Assembly (NCBI GenBank): GCA_903938075.1
Contig: CAJABS010000147.1
Coordinates: forward strand, 1 to 26,384
DNA from: an uncultured Chloroflexota bacterium
GTDB taxonomy: Bacteria > Chloroflexota > Limnocylindria > Limnocylindrales > Limnocylindraceae
Reading direction: 5' to 3'
Length of the DNA stretch: 26,384 bases
This document shows positions 6,929 to 13,311 of the stretch, piece after piece (positions within the stretch are counted from its first letter, which is position 1; each line of letters opens with the position of its first letter). The position numbers and the translations under genes were made by a program. The notes below the pieces were generated by a model. The model was not told the origin of the DNA and did not search any database. It worked only from the letters and a program-made list of their open reading frames with translations.

Positions 6929-7531
6929 CTACGCCTGCGTCAAACGTTCAAGCGCTGCCACAGAGGCAGCAGTCTGATTCGCAAGCGTCGCGCGCGTTTC
7001 AGGGTCATCAATGAACGGGAGGTTGGCCTCAACATTTTCTGCTGCGCTCAAGCCAGCAGCGCGCGCGAATCGCAGCGCAACATCAAGGTCACTTGCAGCG
7101 CTCACTAAGCTGCGACCGGTGAGTAGGCGCGCAGCTTCTGCGGCGGCGGTAATCGCACGTAGCGTTTTGAGTGGCACCTCTGCCGCATGCTCGGCCGCTG
7201 CAGACATCGCGCGACTGCGCGCATCTCGCTCGTGCTCCTCAACTTTTGGCAGGCGCATCGCTTGAATGAACGCGTTGTAGGCGTGTGCATCGTCGTCTGC
7301 AAGGGTGAGGAGTTCACCACGTAGCGTCGACATTTGCGCCGCCGTGCGTTGCTGTAGCGCAGCCTCAGCGCCATCGGGGCTCTTCTTGAGCGAGAGGCCA
7401 GCCACCATCTCAACGAGTGCGGCCGCGGTTGCGCCACTTATTGCTGCAGCGGCACCACCGCCAGGCGCAGGTGTTGGCGCAGCGAGTGCGGCAAGAAAGT
7501 CGGCAAGGGTCTGCTCTGCCATTGATTTCAT
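6929..7531 (-). CDS. fchA: Cyclodeaminase/cyclohydrolase family protein (FtcD C-terminal type)
   Basis: The 200-residue protein belongs to the FTCD_C family, which contains formimidoyl-THF cyclodeaminase and the FchA-type methenyl-THF cyclohydrolase. The N-terminal LADFLAALAAPTPAPGGGAA segment, a DDAHAYNAFIQAMRLPK segment and the late SDLDVALRFARAAGL...NVEANL segment are characteristic. The fold is all alpha and cytoplasmic. The two activities cannot be separated from sequence by eye. The adjacent folD and fhs favour methenyl-THF cyclohydrolase. The stand-alone ftcD transferase in the same strand block favours cyclodeaminase, and the protein could do both. The symbol fchA is therefore tentative. 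It begins the three-gene unit; TAGGAT ends six bases before the ATG at 7531. An alternative start is Met 4. Confidence 0.85.
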   Translation of the reverse strand: MKSMAEQTLADFLAALAAPTPAPGGGAAAAISGATAAALVEMVAGLSLKKSPDGAEAALQQRTAAQMSTLRGELLTLADDDAHAYNAFIQAMRLPKVEEHERDARSRAMSAAAEHAAEVPLKTLRAITAAAEAARLLTGRSLVSAASDLDVALRFARAAGLSAAENVEANLPFIDDPETRATLANQTAASVAALERLTQA

Positions 7532-7537
7532 CTGCGC

Positions 7538-7543
7538 ATCCTA
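7538..7543 (-). promoter_or_regulatory. -10 element TAGGAT, 6 bases before the fchA-like ATG
   Basis: TAGGAT on the minus strand ends six bases before the ATG at 7531. There is no Shine-Dalgarno site, so the transcript of the one-carbon block is predicted to be leaderless. The 49-base gap to psiE has no clear -35. Confidence 0.5.
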
Positions 7544-7580
7544 TCGCGAGCGCCGCGCGCGAGGGCGCGTCAGATTTGAG

Positions 7581-8105
7581 TTAATCAGCCTGTAGTTCGC
7601 GCGGGCCGTCGCCATGTCGGCGGGCCAGCGAGAGTGCGACGGCGAGGGAGACGACGAGACCGGCGAGTACGCCGAGCTCCCAGAGAATTGGCTCAAGGTT
7701 GCCGCCCTCGCTCAAGATGCGTTCCGCCTGCGCAGTGACGACGAGCACGCGGCGAACGACGGCAACGAGGCCGATGATCAGGAACGGCTCAAGGATGAGC
7801 TGTGTTCGCGCCAGCGAGAGTCGCAACGTATAGAGCAGCTCCGCGATAATGAAGACAAGAAGTACGCGATCGAGGATTAGGAGGGCCGAGTCGATACCGC
7901 CCTCATGAATCCCCTCAGCAACGAGCCCAACGGTATCGGCACCGATCAGGGCGATCGCAATGACCAAGACGCCGGCGAGGGCGATGTCGAGGGTGATCTC
8001 AAGGCCATGCAGTACGCCACGGGCGCGACCAACAACACTGGTTAGGAGCGGGCCGAGGACGTGGTCCCCGGACGCTGAGTTTCGGGTCGCAGACTGTCGC
8101 TTCAT
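7581..8105 (-). CDS. PsiE-like membrane protein
   Basis: The 174-residue protein has four hydrophobic segments at about 36-58, 72-94, 104-123 and 141-160 and matches the phosphate-starvation-inducible PsiE family. The segment EPFLIIGLVAVVRRVLVVTAQ (interrupted here only by naming it as residues 106-126) is the most conserved part of that family. The molecular function of PsiE is not known. It lies 21 bases downstream of the DUF6504-like gene, which has LexA-type boxes in its promoter, so it may be co-transcribed and SOS-linked. A CATACT hexamer seven bases before the ATG suggests that it could also have its own start. Confidence 0.8.
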   Translation of the reverse strand: MKRQSATRNSASGDHVLGPLLTSVVGRARGVLHGLEITLDIALAGVLVIAIALIGADTVGLVAEGIHEGGIDSALLILDRVLLVFIIAELLYTLRLSLARTQLILEPFLIIGLVAVVRRVLVVTAQAERILSEGGNLEPILWELGVLAGLVVSLAVALSLARRHGDGPRELQAD

Positions 8106-8126
8106 GGCCCGGAGTATGGCAGGTGG

Positions 8127-8444
8127 CTAGGCGTGAACGAGCACGTGCTCCATCTCGGGGATCCCCGAAGCGAACGGCAGGGTTGCCCATGCATCGTCGA
8201 AGGCCTGAATGGACCAGGCGCCCGTGCGACGCGAGAAGCTCAGGACGAGGGCAGCATCTTCGGTCTCAATCTCCCAGAGGGTGCGGGGTCCTTCGCTGGC
8301 GCTGAAGACACCGTATTCACGGCGGAGCGCGAGGACCTGGGTCACCTTGCGGCTGATCCCCTCGAAGGCGACCGCGATTGGGGCGCCGGTGCGCCAGTGG
8401 GCCGTCACGGCTACCGCGACTGGGCTAATCGGTTGCATTGCCAT
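8127..8444 (-). CDS. Small DUF6504-like protein, predicted SOS-controlled
   Basis: The 105-residue soluble protein has a repeated pattern of Trp-containing strands: AHWRTGAPIAVAFEG, then RKVTQVLALRREYGV, RTLWEIETEDAALVLSFS and RTGAWSIQAFDDAWAT. This resembles DUF6504-type proteins, which I recall as occurring near error-prone polymerase genes; the match is tentative. Start 8444 is chosen because GGAGG lies six bases upstream, and because an ATG two codons later is worse placed. The open frame continues far upstream through rplI in antisense, which is not real coding. A TTGACA at 8521-8516 with a GAGACT 17 bases later forms a plausible promoter, with one LexA-type box in the spacer and another near the start of transcription. 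psiE follows 21 bases downstream. Confidence 0.65.
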   Translation of the reverse strand: MAMQPISPVAVAVTAHWRTGAPIAVAFEGISRKVTQVLALRREYGVFSASEGPRTLWEIETEDAALVLSFSRRTGAWSIQAFDDAWATLPFASGIPEMEHVLVHA

Positions 8445-8478
8445 CCTGAACCTCCTCCCCTCGTGGGGGTCTGCGTTA

Positions 8479-8490
8479 GAACATCTGTTC
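8479..8490. promoter_or_regulatory. LexA-type SOS box 1 (GAACATCTGTTC)
   Basis: The core GAAC-N4-GTTC is the LexA operator form known from Gram-positive bacteria, and the same core lies in the lexA promoter of this window. This copy lies 34 bases before the DUF6504-like ATG on the minus strand, near the predicted transcription start. Confidence 0.75.
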
Positions 8491-8501
8491 GTAGTCTCAT
8501 A

Positions 8502-8513
8502 GAACATCCGTTC
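8502..8513. promoter_or_regulatory. LexA-type SOS box 2 (GAACATCCGTTC)
   Basis: This second GAAC-N4-GTTC core is centred 23 bases from box 1. On the minus strand it falls just after the TTGACA -35 at 8521-8516. On the plus strand it directly precedes the region where the -35 of rplI would lie. Two boxes two helical turns apart suggest cooperative LexA binding. Confidence 0.75.
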
Positions 8514-8515
8514 TG

Positions 8516-8521
8516 TGTCAA
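8516..8521 (-). promoter_or_regulatory. -35 TTGACA for the DUF6504-like gene
   Basis: A consensus TTGACA on the minus strand is followed 17 bases later by GAGACT at 8498-8493, a weak -10. The lexA promoter shares the same TTGACACAG start, and in both cases a LexA box lies between -35 and -10. Confidence 0.5.
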
Positions 8522-8536
8522 GGGGGGGACCTGTGC

Positions 8537-8542
8537 GAGAAT
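8537..8542 (+). promoter_or_regulatory. -10-like GAGAAT upstream of rplI
   Basis: The hexamer equals those placed before dnaB and the first gene of this window. Transcription from here would give rplI a leader of about 50 bases, including the hairpin at 8554-8572 and a Shine-Dalgarno site. The -35 region (8514-8519) is poor. Confidence 0.3.
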
Positions 8543-8553
8543 CGTGCTCCAAC

Positions 8554-8572
8554 GGGGGGCGCCCAGCCCCCC
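8554..8572 (+). other. GC-only hairpin in the rplI leader
   Basis: GGGGGGC and GCCCCCC form a perfect 7-bp stem around a five-base loop, 25 bases before the rplI start. It could regulate or stabilise the leader. No U-run follows, so it is not a standard terminator. Confidence 0.4.
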
Positions 8573-8597
8573 AGCCACAGAAGAAGGAGCCCAACTG

Positions 8598-9044
8598 ATG
8601 AAGGTGATCTTGACCGCCAATGTGCCCAAGCTCGGCAAGGCCGGGGATCAGAAAGAGGTCGCCGGGGGCTACGCCAAGAACTTCCTCTTTGCCAATGGTC
8701 TGGCGATCCCAGCCGTCGGCGGGGCCGCCTCCGCGGTTGCTGCAGGGATCGCCTCCCGCGCCGCCAAGCAGGATCGGCAGCGCGGCGAGGCCGAAGGCTT
8801 TGCGCAGCGCATCAGCTCCACCACGCTCACCATGGGCGTCAAGGTGGGCGAGGGTGGCAAGCTCTTCGGCTCCATCACCACAAAAGAGATCGCCGAGGCG
8901 CTCGATCGCCGCGGCATCAGCGTTGAGAAGCACCAGGTCATGCTCGACGAGCCACTGAAGCAGCTTGGCTCGTACAAGGTGCAGATCAAGGTGGCGGCAC
9001 ACCTCGTCGCTGAGGTGACGGTCGTCGTCGAGCCGAAGGGCTGA
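8598..9044 (+). CDS. rplI: 50S ribosomal protein L9
   Basis: The 148-residue protein is full length for bL9. The N-terminal domain has VPKLGKAGDQKEVAGGYAKNFL, with the usual glycine-rich KxGDxxEVxxGYaRNfL signature, and the C-terminal domain begins near residue 78 with GVKVGEGGKLFGSIT. AAGGAG lies eight bases before the ATG. rplI usually neighbours rpsF, ssb and rpsR; here it stands alone with dinB following directly. Its stop codon TGA shares its last base with the apparent ATT start of dinB. Two LexA-type boxes lie about 85-120 bases upstream. Confidence 0.97.
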   Translation: MKVILTANVPKLGKAGDQKEVAGGYAKNFLFANGLAIPAVGGAASAVAAGIASRAAKQDRQRGEAEGFAQRISSTTLTMGVKVGEGGKLFGSITTKEIAEALDRRGISVEKHQVMLDEPLKQLGSYKVQIKVAAHLVAEVTVVVEPKG

Positions 9045-10204
9045 TTACGACCCGTCGCGTTCTGCACGTCGACCTTGACGCGTTTTTCGCGTCGGTCGAG
9101 ATTCGCGACAATCCGTCGCTCGCCGGCAAACGTGTTGCTGTTGGATACGGCGAAGGTTCTCGTGGCGTAATCTGCGCCGCCTCCTATGAGGCGCGTGCAT
9201 TCGGCGTTCGCGCCGCAACGTCGGTGCACGTTGCACGCGCGCGTTGCCCGAACCTGATCCTGATTCCGCCGCGCCACGATCGCTACAGCGATGTCTCACG
9301 CGAGGTGATGGAGGTGCTCGGCGGATGGAGCCCTGTCGTTGAGCAGGTCTCCGTTGACGAGGCGTATCTCGATCTCAATGGGACCGAGCAGCTGCACGGC
9401 TCACTAGAAGATGCCGGTCGCGGAATTCGCGCCGCAGTTAAATCAGCAACGGGCTTAACGATCAGCGTGGGCGGCGCGTCGAGCAAACTAGTCGCAAAGA
9501 TCGCCTCGGGTGCTGAGAAGCCGAATGGCCTAACGATCATTACACCTGGAAGCGAAGCGACATGGCTCGCACCGCGGAAGGTCGGCGTGATTCCTGGCAT
9601 TGGCCCGGTTGCGCAGAGCGTCTTGCGCGAACTCGACATTCTCACCTGTGGCGATCTCGCCAACGCACCTGATGATCATCTCGTTCGCCGCTTCGGTGAT
9701 CGCGGACCAGATCTCAAACTCTTGGCACGCGGCATTGACGACACGCCGGTAGATGACGGAGGTGAACGCAAGTCGCTCGGCCGCGAGATGACCCTTGATG
9801 ACGACATCGCCGATCCAGAGGCGCTTGAGACGTTGCTCTTAGGTCTTGTTGAAGAGGTGTCGTACTCACTGCGCAGCGAGGGGCTGCTTGCGCGCACCGT
9901 CACACTCAAACTAAAAGACGCCGAGTTCCAATCCATCACACGCCAGGTGAAGCTTGGGCAGCCGTCCGATCTCGCTGGCCCAATCTTCGAAGCGGCGCGC
10001 GCGCTGCTCGAAAAGACGGCGCGCGGCAGCGCTTATCGGCTCATTGGCGTCTCGACCTCAGACCTTGGTGAGGATGAGCAGCTCGCACTCTTTGACGGGG
10101 CGGCGCAGGCACGCGAGCGCACCATCACCGCAGCCGCCGACACCATGCGCCGGAAATACGGTGAGGATGCGATTACGCGTGCGCGACTCCTGGAAGAGGA
10201 GTAG
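9044..10204 (+). CDS. dinB: DNA polymerase IV with apparent ATT start
   Basis: This Y-family translesion polymerase has 386 residues if started at ATT 9044. Catalytic carboxylates are visible: D10 in HVDLDAFF, and D105/E106 in SVDEAYLDL. SYEARAFGVR, VGGASSKLVAKIAS and the helix-hairpin-helix region VGVIPGIGPV follow. A QLALFD motif near the C-terminus fits the sliding-clamp binding peptide. The frame has a stop at 9011-9013 and no ATG, GTG or TTG until a GTG at 9224, which would delete the first 60 residues including D10. The only candidates are CTG 9041 and ATT 9044. ATT overlaps the rplI TGA by one base (TGATT), exactly like the TGATG junction at ftcD, and gives the expected N-terminus. Translational coupling to rplI is therefore likely. 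Confidence 0.88.
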   Translation: MTTRRVLHVDLDAFFASVEIRDNPSLAGKRVAVGYGEGSRGVICAASYEARAFGVRAATSVHVARARCPNLILIPPRHDRYSDVSREVMEVLGGWSPVVEQVSVDEAYLDLNGTEQLHGSLEDAGRGIRAAVKSATGLTISVGGASSKLVAKIASGAEKPNGLTIITPGSEATWLAPRKVGVIPGIGPVAQSVLRELDILTCGDLANAPDDHLVRRFGDRGPDLKLLARGIDDTPVDDGGERKSLGREMTLDDDIADPEALETLLLGLVEEVSYSLRSEGLLARTVTLKLKDAEFQSITRQVKLGQPSDLAGPIFEAARALLEKTARGSAYRLIGVSTSDLGEDEQLALFDGAAQARERTITAAADTMRRKYGEDAITRARLLEEE

Positions 10205-10215
10205 CTCCGCAGCCG

Positions 10216-11808
10216 CTACTCAATGTCAAACTCAATCAGCGTGACGCCATATAGGGCTTCACGATTGCCGATCGAATCTCCCACCGAGAACCAGAGCCGA
10301 TAGCGGCCGGGTGCCGCATCGTCTCGCAGCGTGATGGTCTGCACAAACCACTCCCCATCTACGACACCAGTTCTGGTGATCGTATCGAGGCCCATATCAG
10401 AAGCCCAGGGTTTGCCTGCGTCATTGGTGATGCGTCCATTCGGCCCCTCCACCCAGGCCACGACGTAGGCGATCCCACTCTCATCTGTCGCATACGTCGA
10501 CACAGAGAATGTCCCCCCAGCGGCAATCTCTCCAAACCAGGTGATGCGTGAACTCGTAATCACAGGTACGCGCACATCGCTGCTGCCACCAACCACATTG
10601 AAGTCGTAGGTCACAAAGAGGGCATCTACTGAAACGTCAGGAAAGATGCACTCACAGCCAATCGACACAAGGTATCCGGCGCTGGGCGCGTTCGTTGGTA
10701 CTAGACAGCTGATCTCATACTCGCCGTCGCGCTGATCACCACTGACGCGAACTGCTGCCACGCCAAACCCGCACCAACTTGAAACCCAGCCACTTGTGCC
10801 GCCAACAAAGGCAACGGGTGCCTGGTAGCCCGAAGGATCCGTCATGCGGAAGCGAATCACCAGCGGTGTGCCTGCTTGCACTTCAGCTGGTACCCGGACG
10901 TTCGTAATCTGCGCTGGCTCAAAGGTGCCGTCTCCGCCCCCAACAGGTGGCAGTGGGCGTTCGAGATCCAGCATGCCACCGCCGGGCATCTCTGATGTCG
11001 GATCCGAATCTGTTCCGTCGCCTGCTCCATCGGCGGGTGGCGCAGTCTGTCGCGCTCCGGAGTCTTTGTAGTAATCACCGAGCTCCAGGGAGGCGAGTTC
11101 GTTCCCCTCCGCATCGCGGGCAACAACTCTTCCAGTCACCTGGCCGCTGGTCGATGGCCACCACACCGCAAATTGACCGGCGCTGTTTACCGATGCAGAG
11201 AAGTCTTCTGACTCCTGACCAACAACAGCGACGTCAACAGTTCCTTCTGGCGCCTGACCCGAAAGAACCATGACCATCTCGCTCATCCACTCTGTTCCGG
11301 CCATGAATTCGATGTTGAGCTGCGCACTGTTCTGCGCAGCAGGTTCACTGAGCATCGCTGGGCCTCGGACCAGTGCTCCTGAATCGTCGCTTAGAAGCAT
11401 GCAGTGCAATCGAAGTGTAGGAGTTGACCACACGACCAAGCTTGCGTTGCCACGTGTATCCACGAGATCGAGTGATTCATCGGAGATCAGTTCAAGCTGC
11501 TGCGCCGTAATCGGCATTCCTTCCGTACATACCGTTTTCAATTCGGCAGAAGGGGCGAGAGGGCTGGTGTCCGCAGTTGGGCTCCACGCCAGCGTGGCGC
11601 GAGTTGGCTGAGCGAAGCTAACCACCGAGATGGCGAGTGCCGCAGCGATTGCAATCGGCACAACAAAGGAGCGTCGTGGCGCAGCATGCGCAGTCGCGCC
11701 CGCCTGTTGCTGTGACAGTCGCCCGGCAAGTGCCGTACGCTTCGCGCGGCTCGCACCGGAGGCGCCTCGCGCTGGGTCCGCCTGCTTCAGTCTCTCTAGT
11801 GCGTCCAT
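10216..11808 (-). CDS. Large membrane-anchored protein encoded after an ECF sigma factor
   Basis: The 530-residue protein has a short basic cytoplasmic head of about 45 residues, one membrane helix at about 48-67 (VVPIAIAAALAISVVSFA), and a large outside part. That part has a first beta-rich domain to about residue 240, a Gly/Pro/Asp-rich linker (PPADGAGDGTDSDP) and a second beta-rich region with several Cys (SSWCGFG, CLVP, GCECIF). The position 80 bases after the ECF sigma gene suggests an anti-sigma factor fused to a sensor domain, but no zinc anti-sigma HxxxCxxC motif is seen in the head. Of two adjacent ATGs the second (11808) is six bases from GGAGG and is chosen. It ends 11 bases from the convergent dinB stop. 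Confidence 0.65.
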   Translation of the reverse strand: MDALERLKQADPARGASGASRAKRTALAGRLSQQQAGATAHAAPRRSFVVPIAIAAALAISVVSFAQPTRATLAWSPTADTSPLAPSAELKTVCTEGMPITAQQLELISDESLDLVDTRGNASLVVWSTPTLRLHCMLLSDDSGALVRGPAMLSEPAAQNSAQLNIEFMAGTEWMSEMVMVLSGQAPEGTVDVAVVGQESEDFSASVNSAGQFAVWWPSTSGQVTGRVVARDAEGNELASLELGDYYKDSGARQTAPPADGAGDGTDSDPTSEMPGGGMLDLERPLPPVGGGDGTFEPAQITNVRVPAEVQAGTPLVIRFRMTDPSGYQAPVAFVGGTSGWVSSWCGFGVAAVRVSGDQRDGEYEISCLVPTNAPSAGYLVSIGCECIFPDVSVDALFVTYDFNVVGGSSDVRVPVITSSRITWFGEIAAGGTFSVSTYATDESGIAYVVAWVEGPNGRITNDAGKPWASDMGLDTITRTGVVDGEWFVQTITLRDDAAPGRYRLWFSVGDSIGNREALYGVTLIEFDIE

Positions 11809-11888
11809 CATCTACCTCCAGCTGTTCATCTCATGAGCGCATCGATACCTGCGCCTACTCTCTCTATGTCGCCTAGGCCGTCACTCTT

Positions 11889-12368
11889 TCACGCCTCTTT
11901 CAGCAGATCTCGCATGCGGCGTTTTGCCCGGTGGATGCGAATTGCTGCAGCGTTAGCTGAGATCCCCAGAACCTTCCCCACCTCACGGGCGGGGAGCTCA
12001 TCCCAGACGGCAAGGAGAAGGGCCTCGCGATCTCGCTCCGGGAGCGCGCTGAGGGCGGTGGTGATTTCTGGCTCGCGAGAGATCACGGGGGCAGGGGCGG
12101 CGGGGAGGAGCTGCGTCACGAATCTACCAAGGAGGGACTCGCGTCGAACGCGCTTCCGGCGCATGTTGGCGAGGACCTTGCGGCAGACCCCAATGGACCA
12201 TCCAACCTCGGATCCTTTTGGGATTCGCTCAGGCTGCTGCCAGAGGAGCAGCATAGTTTCACTAACGGCGTCTTCAGCCTCTTCGGGCGACGCTCGGCGC
12301 AGGGCATATCGCCGGGTCGGCTCGTACACGCGATCGATCAACGCCTCGAGCGCACCTGCGTCCTTCAC
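11889..12368 (-). CDS. ECF-type RNA polymerase sigma factor
   Basis: The 159-residue protein has a sigma-70 region 2 at about 8-75, with the EEAEDAVSETMLLLWQQ segment that matches core-binding region 2.2. Region 4 at about 103-157 has ALSALPERDREALLLAVWDELPAREVGKVLGIS and a helix-turn-helix (ANAAAIRIHRAKRRMR). The linker is Ala/Pro-rich. The start is GTG at 12368, preceded by a GGGGGG tract as a ribosome site; no ATG lies suitably. It is probably co-transcribed with the downstream membrane protein, which would be its regulator. The 81-base gap to the CPBP gene contains AT-rich words (CATATA, GATACT on the minus strand) that may be the promoter, but I cannot define it. Confidence 0.88.
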   Translation of the reverse strand: MKDAGALEALIDRVYEPTRRYALRRASPEEAEDAVSETMLLLWQQPERIPKGSEVGWSIGVCRKVLANMRRKRVRRESLLGRFVTQLLPAAPAPVISREPEITTALSALPERDREALLLAVWDELPAREVGKVLGISANAAAIRIHRAKRRMRDLLKEA

Positions 12369-12449
12369 CTACCCCCCAATCTCGCAGTATCGGTAAAGGG
12401 TATATGTCTCGACTGGGCGAAACCTTTCAGTTGAACAGGGCTGCGGTGG

Positions 12450-13172
12450 TTAGCGAGACGGTTCGGCCCCCACCGATCTCCAGCCCCACACACCAAGACC
12501 GGCCGCGAAAGCCAGCGCCGCGACTGACACCGCAAGCGCGAGGGTTGTGCCAGCAACTCCATTGAGGACGATCAGGAGTGCGAGATCCCAAAGCCCGTGC
12601 AGCACCATTGGTAGGTAGAGGGAGCCGGTCCGAATACGAATGTTTGCTGCCCACATGCCCATGCCGACGGCAAGACAAGACTGGAAGAGCGCGGGTACCA
12701 GCTCGCCAGTCATTAGCGCATTGAGCGAATGAACGGCACCAAAGCTGATTGCACTGATGAGCACCGCGCGACGAACGGAGTATGCACCGAGGAGTGCTCG
12801 CAGGAGCACGCCGCGGAACGCGAGTTCTTCAGAGAAGCCCACCGCCATTGCGTTCACCACAAGAAAGATCAGAACTGATGTCGCCGGCAGGCCGTTCGCC
12901 ACCGCGAGCGCCATGAGCAGCGCAACCGCAAGAACCGCTGGTAGTGCTGGGCGCCAGGAGGTCGGTGCGACGAGACCGAGCTGACTCCACTTGCCGCGAT
13001 AGGCGATCAGGAGGAAGAGTGCCGCCACGGGGATTCCCCAAACAATTCCGTTACTTGCGAGTTTGTCGACACTCGACGTTCCGCCCGCTTGAACTAGGCC
13101 GCCGCCAATGGTGATAGCAACCCAGATTGCCAGCGTGATCAACGCGTTCCGACGTGACGGGGCGAACGACAT
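12450..13172 (-). CDS. CPBP-family intramembrane metalloprotease
   Basis: The 240-residue protein has about seven or eight hydrophobic helices and the three motifs of the CPBP (Abi) family: EELAFRG at 115-121 (the EExxxR box), FGAVH at 144-148 and HGLWD at 192-196. Family members are CAAX prenyl endopeptidase-like proteases or serve other membrane roles; the substrate is unknown. Start 13172 is chosen because AAGGAGG lies seven bases upstream; longer in-frame starts run into the lexA promoter. A TAGCCT on the minus strand at 13234-13229 with CTGTCAG further upstream is a plausible promoter, giving a leader of about 50 bases. It shares the intergenic region with the divergent lexA. Confidence 0.85.
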   Translation of the reverse strand: MSFAPSRRNALITLAIWVAITIGGGLVQAGGTSSVDKLASNGIVWGIPVAALFLLIAYRGKWSQLGLVAPTSWRPALPAVLAVALLMALAVANGLPATSVLIFLVVNAMAVGFSEELAFRGVLLRALLGAYSVRRAVLISAISFGAVHSLNALMTGELVPALFQSCLAVGMGMWAANIRIRTGSLYLPMVLHGLWDLALLIVLNGVAGTTLALAVSVAALAFAAGLGVWGWRSVGAEPSR

Positions 13173-13228
13173 TGCTCCTCCTTCACGGCAAGGGCGCGGC
13201 AAAGGCCGCACCTCTCTCGCCACGCGGG

Positions 13229-13234
13229 AGGCTA
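13229..13234 (-). promoter_or_regulatory. -10 element TAGCCT for the CPBP gene
   Basis: TAGCCT on the minus strand has TGTCAG 18 bases upstream as a weak -35. The same -10 hexamer precedes the fur-type gene at 21848. The mRNA would carry a leader with the AAGGAGG ribosome site. Confidence 0.4.
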
Positions 13235-13276
13235 GCACCAGAACTGGCGCATCTGACAGGGGGTTGTGCCACCCAC

Positions 13277-13305
13277 TTGACACAGTTCCGAACAGGCGTT
13301 CTAAT
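13277..13305 (+). promoter_or_regulatory. lexA promoter, TTGACA-17-TCTAAT, leaderless
   Basis: TTGACA lies at 13277-13282 and TCTAAT at 13300-13305, 17 bases apart. Six bases (ACCTGT) then separate the -10 from the lexA ATG at 13312. Transcription is expected to start at or next to the ATG, and no Shine-Dalgarno site exists. This is the best-formed promoter in the window. Confidence 0.75.
13290..13301. promoter_or_regulatory. LexA-type SOS box 3 (GAACAGGCGTTC) in the lexA promoter
   Basis: The GAAC-N4-GTTC core fills the end of the spacer and touches the -10 element of the lexA promoter, the expected place for autorepression. It supports the reading of the two similar boxes at 8479 and 8502. 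Confidence 0.8.
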
Positions 13306-13311
13306 ACCTGT

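Noticed and set aside
8445..9002. Upstream extension of the DUF6504-like frame through rplI on the minus strand
   Set aside because: It is antisense to a clear ribosomal protein gene and crosses the promoter and LexA boxes; the ATG at 8444 has a good ribosome site.
9224..10204. dinB starting at the GTG at 9224
   Set aside because: It would delete about 60 residues including the catalytic Asp and the conserved SYEARAFGVR region, which are encoded intact upstream in the same frame.
13108..13311. N-terminal extension of LexA in frame upstream of 13312
   Set aside because: It overlaps the TTGACA/TCTAAT promoter and LexA box and the leader of the divergent CPBP gene, and LexA proteins begin near MTRHDQDRKT.
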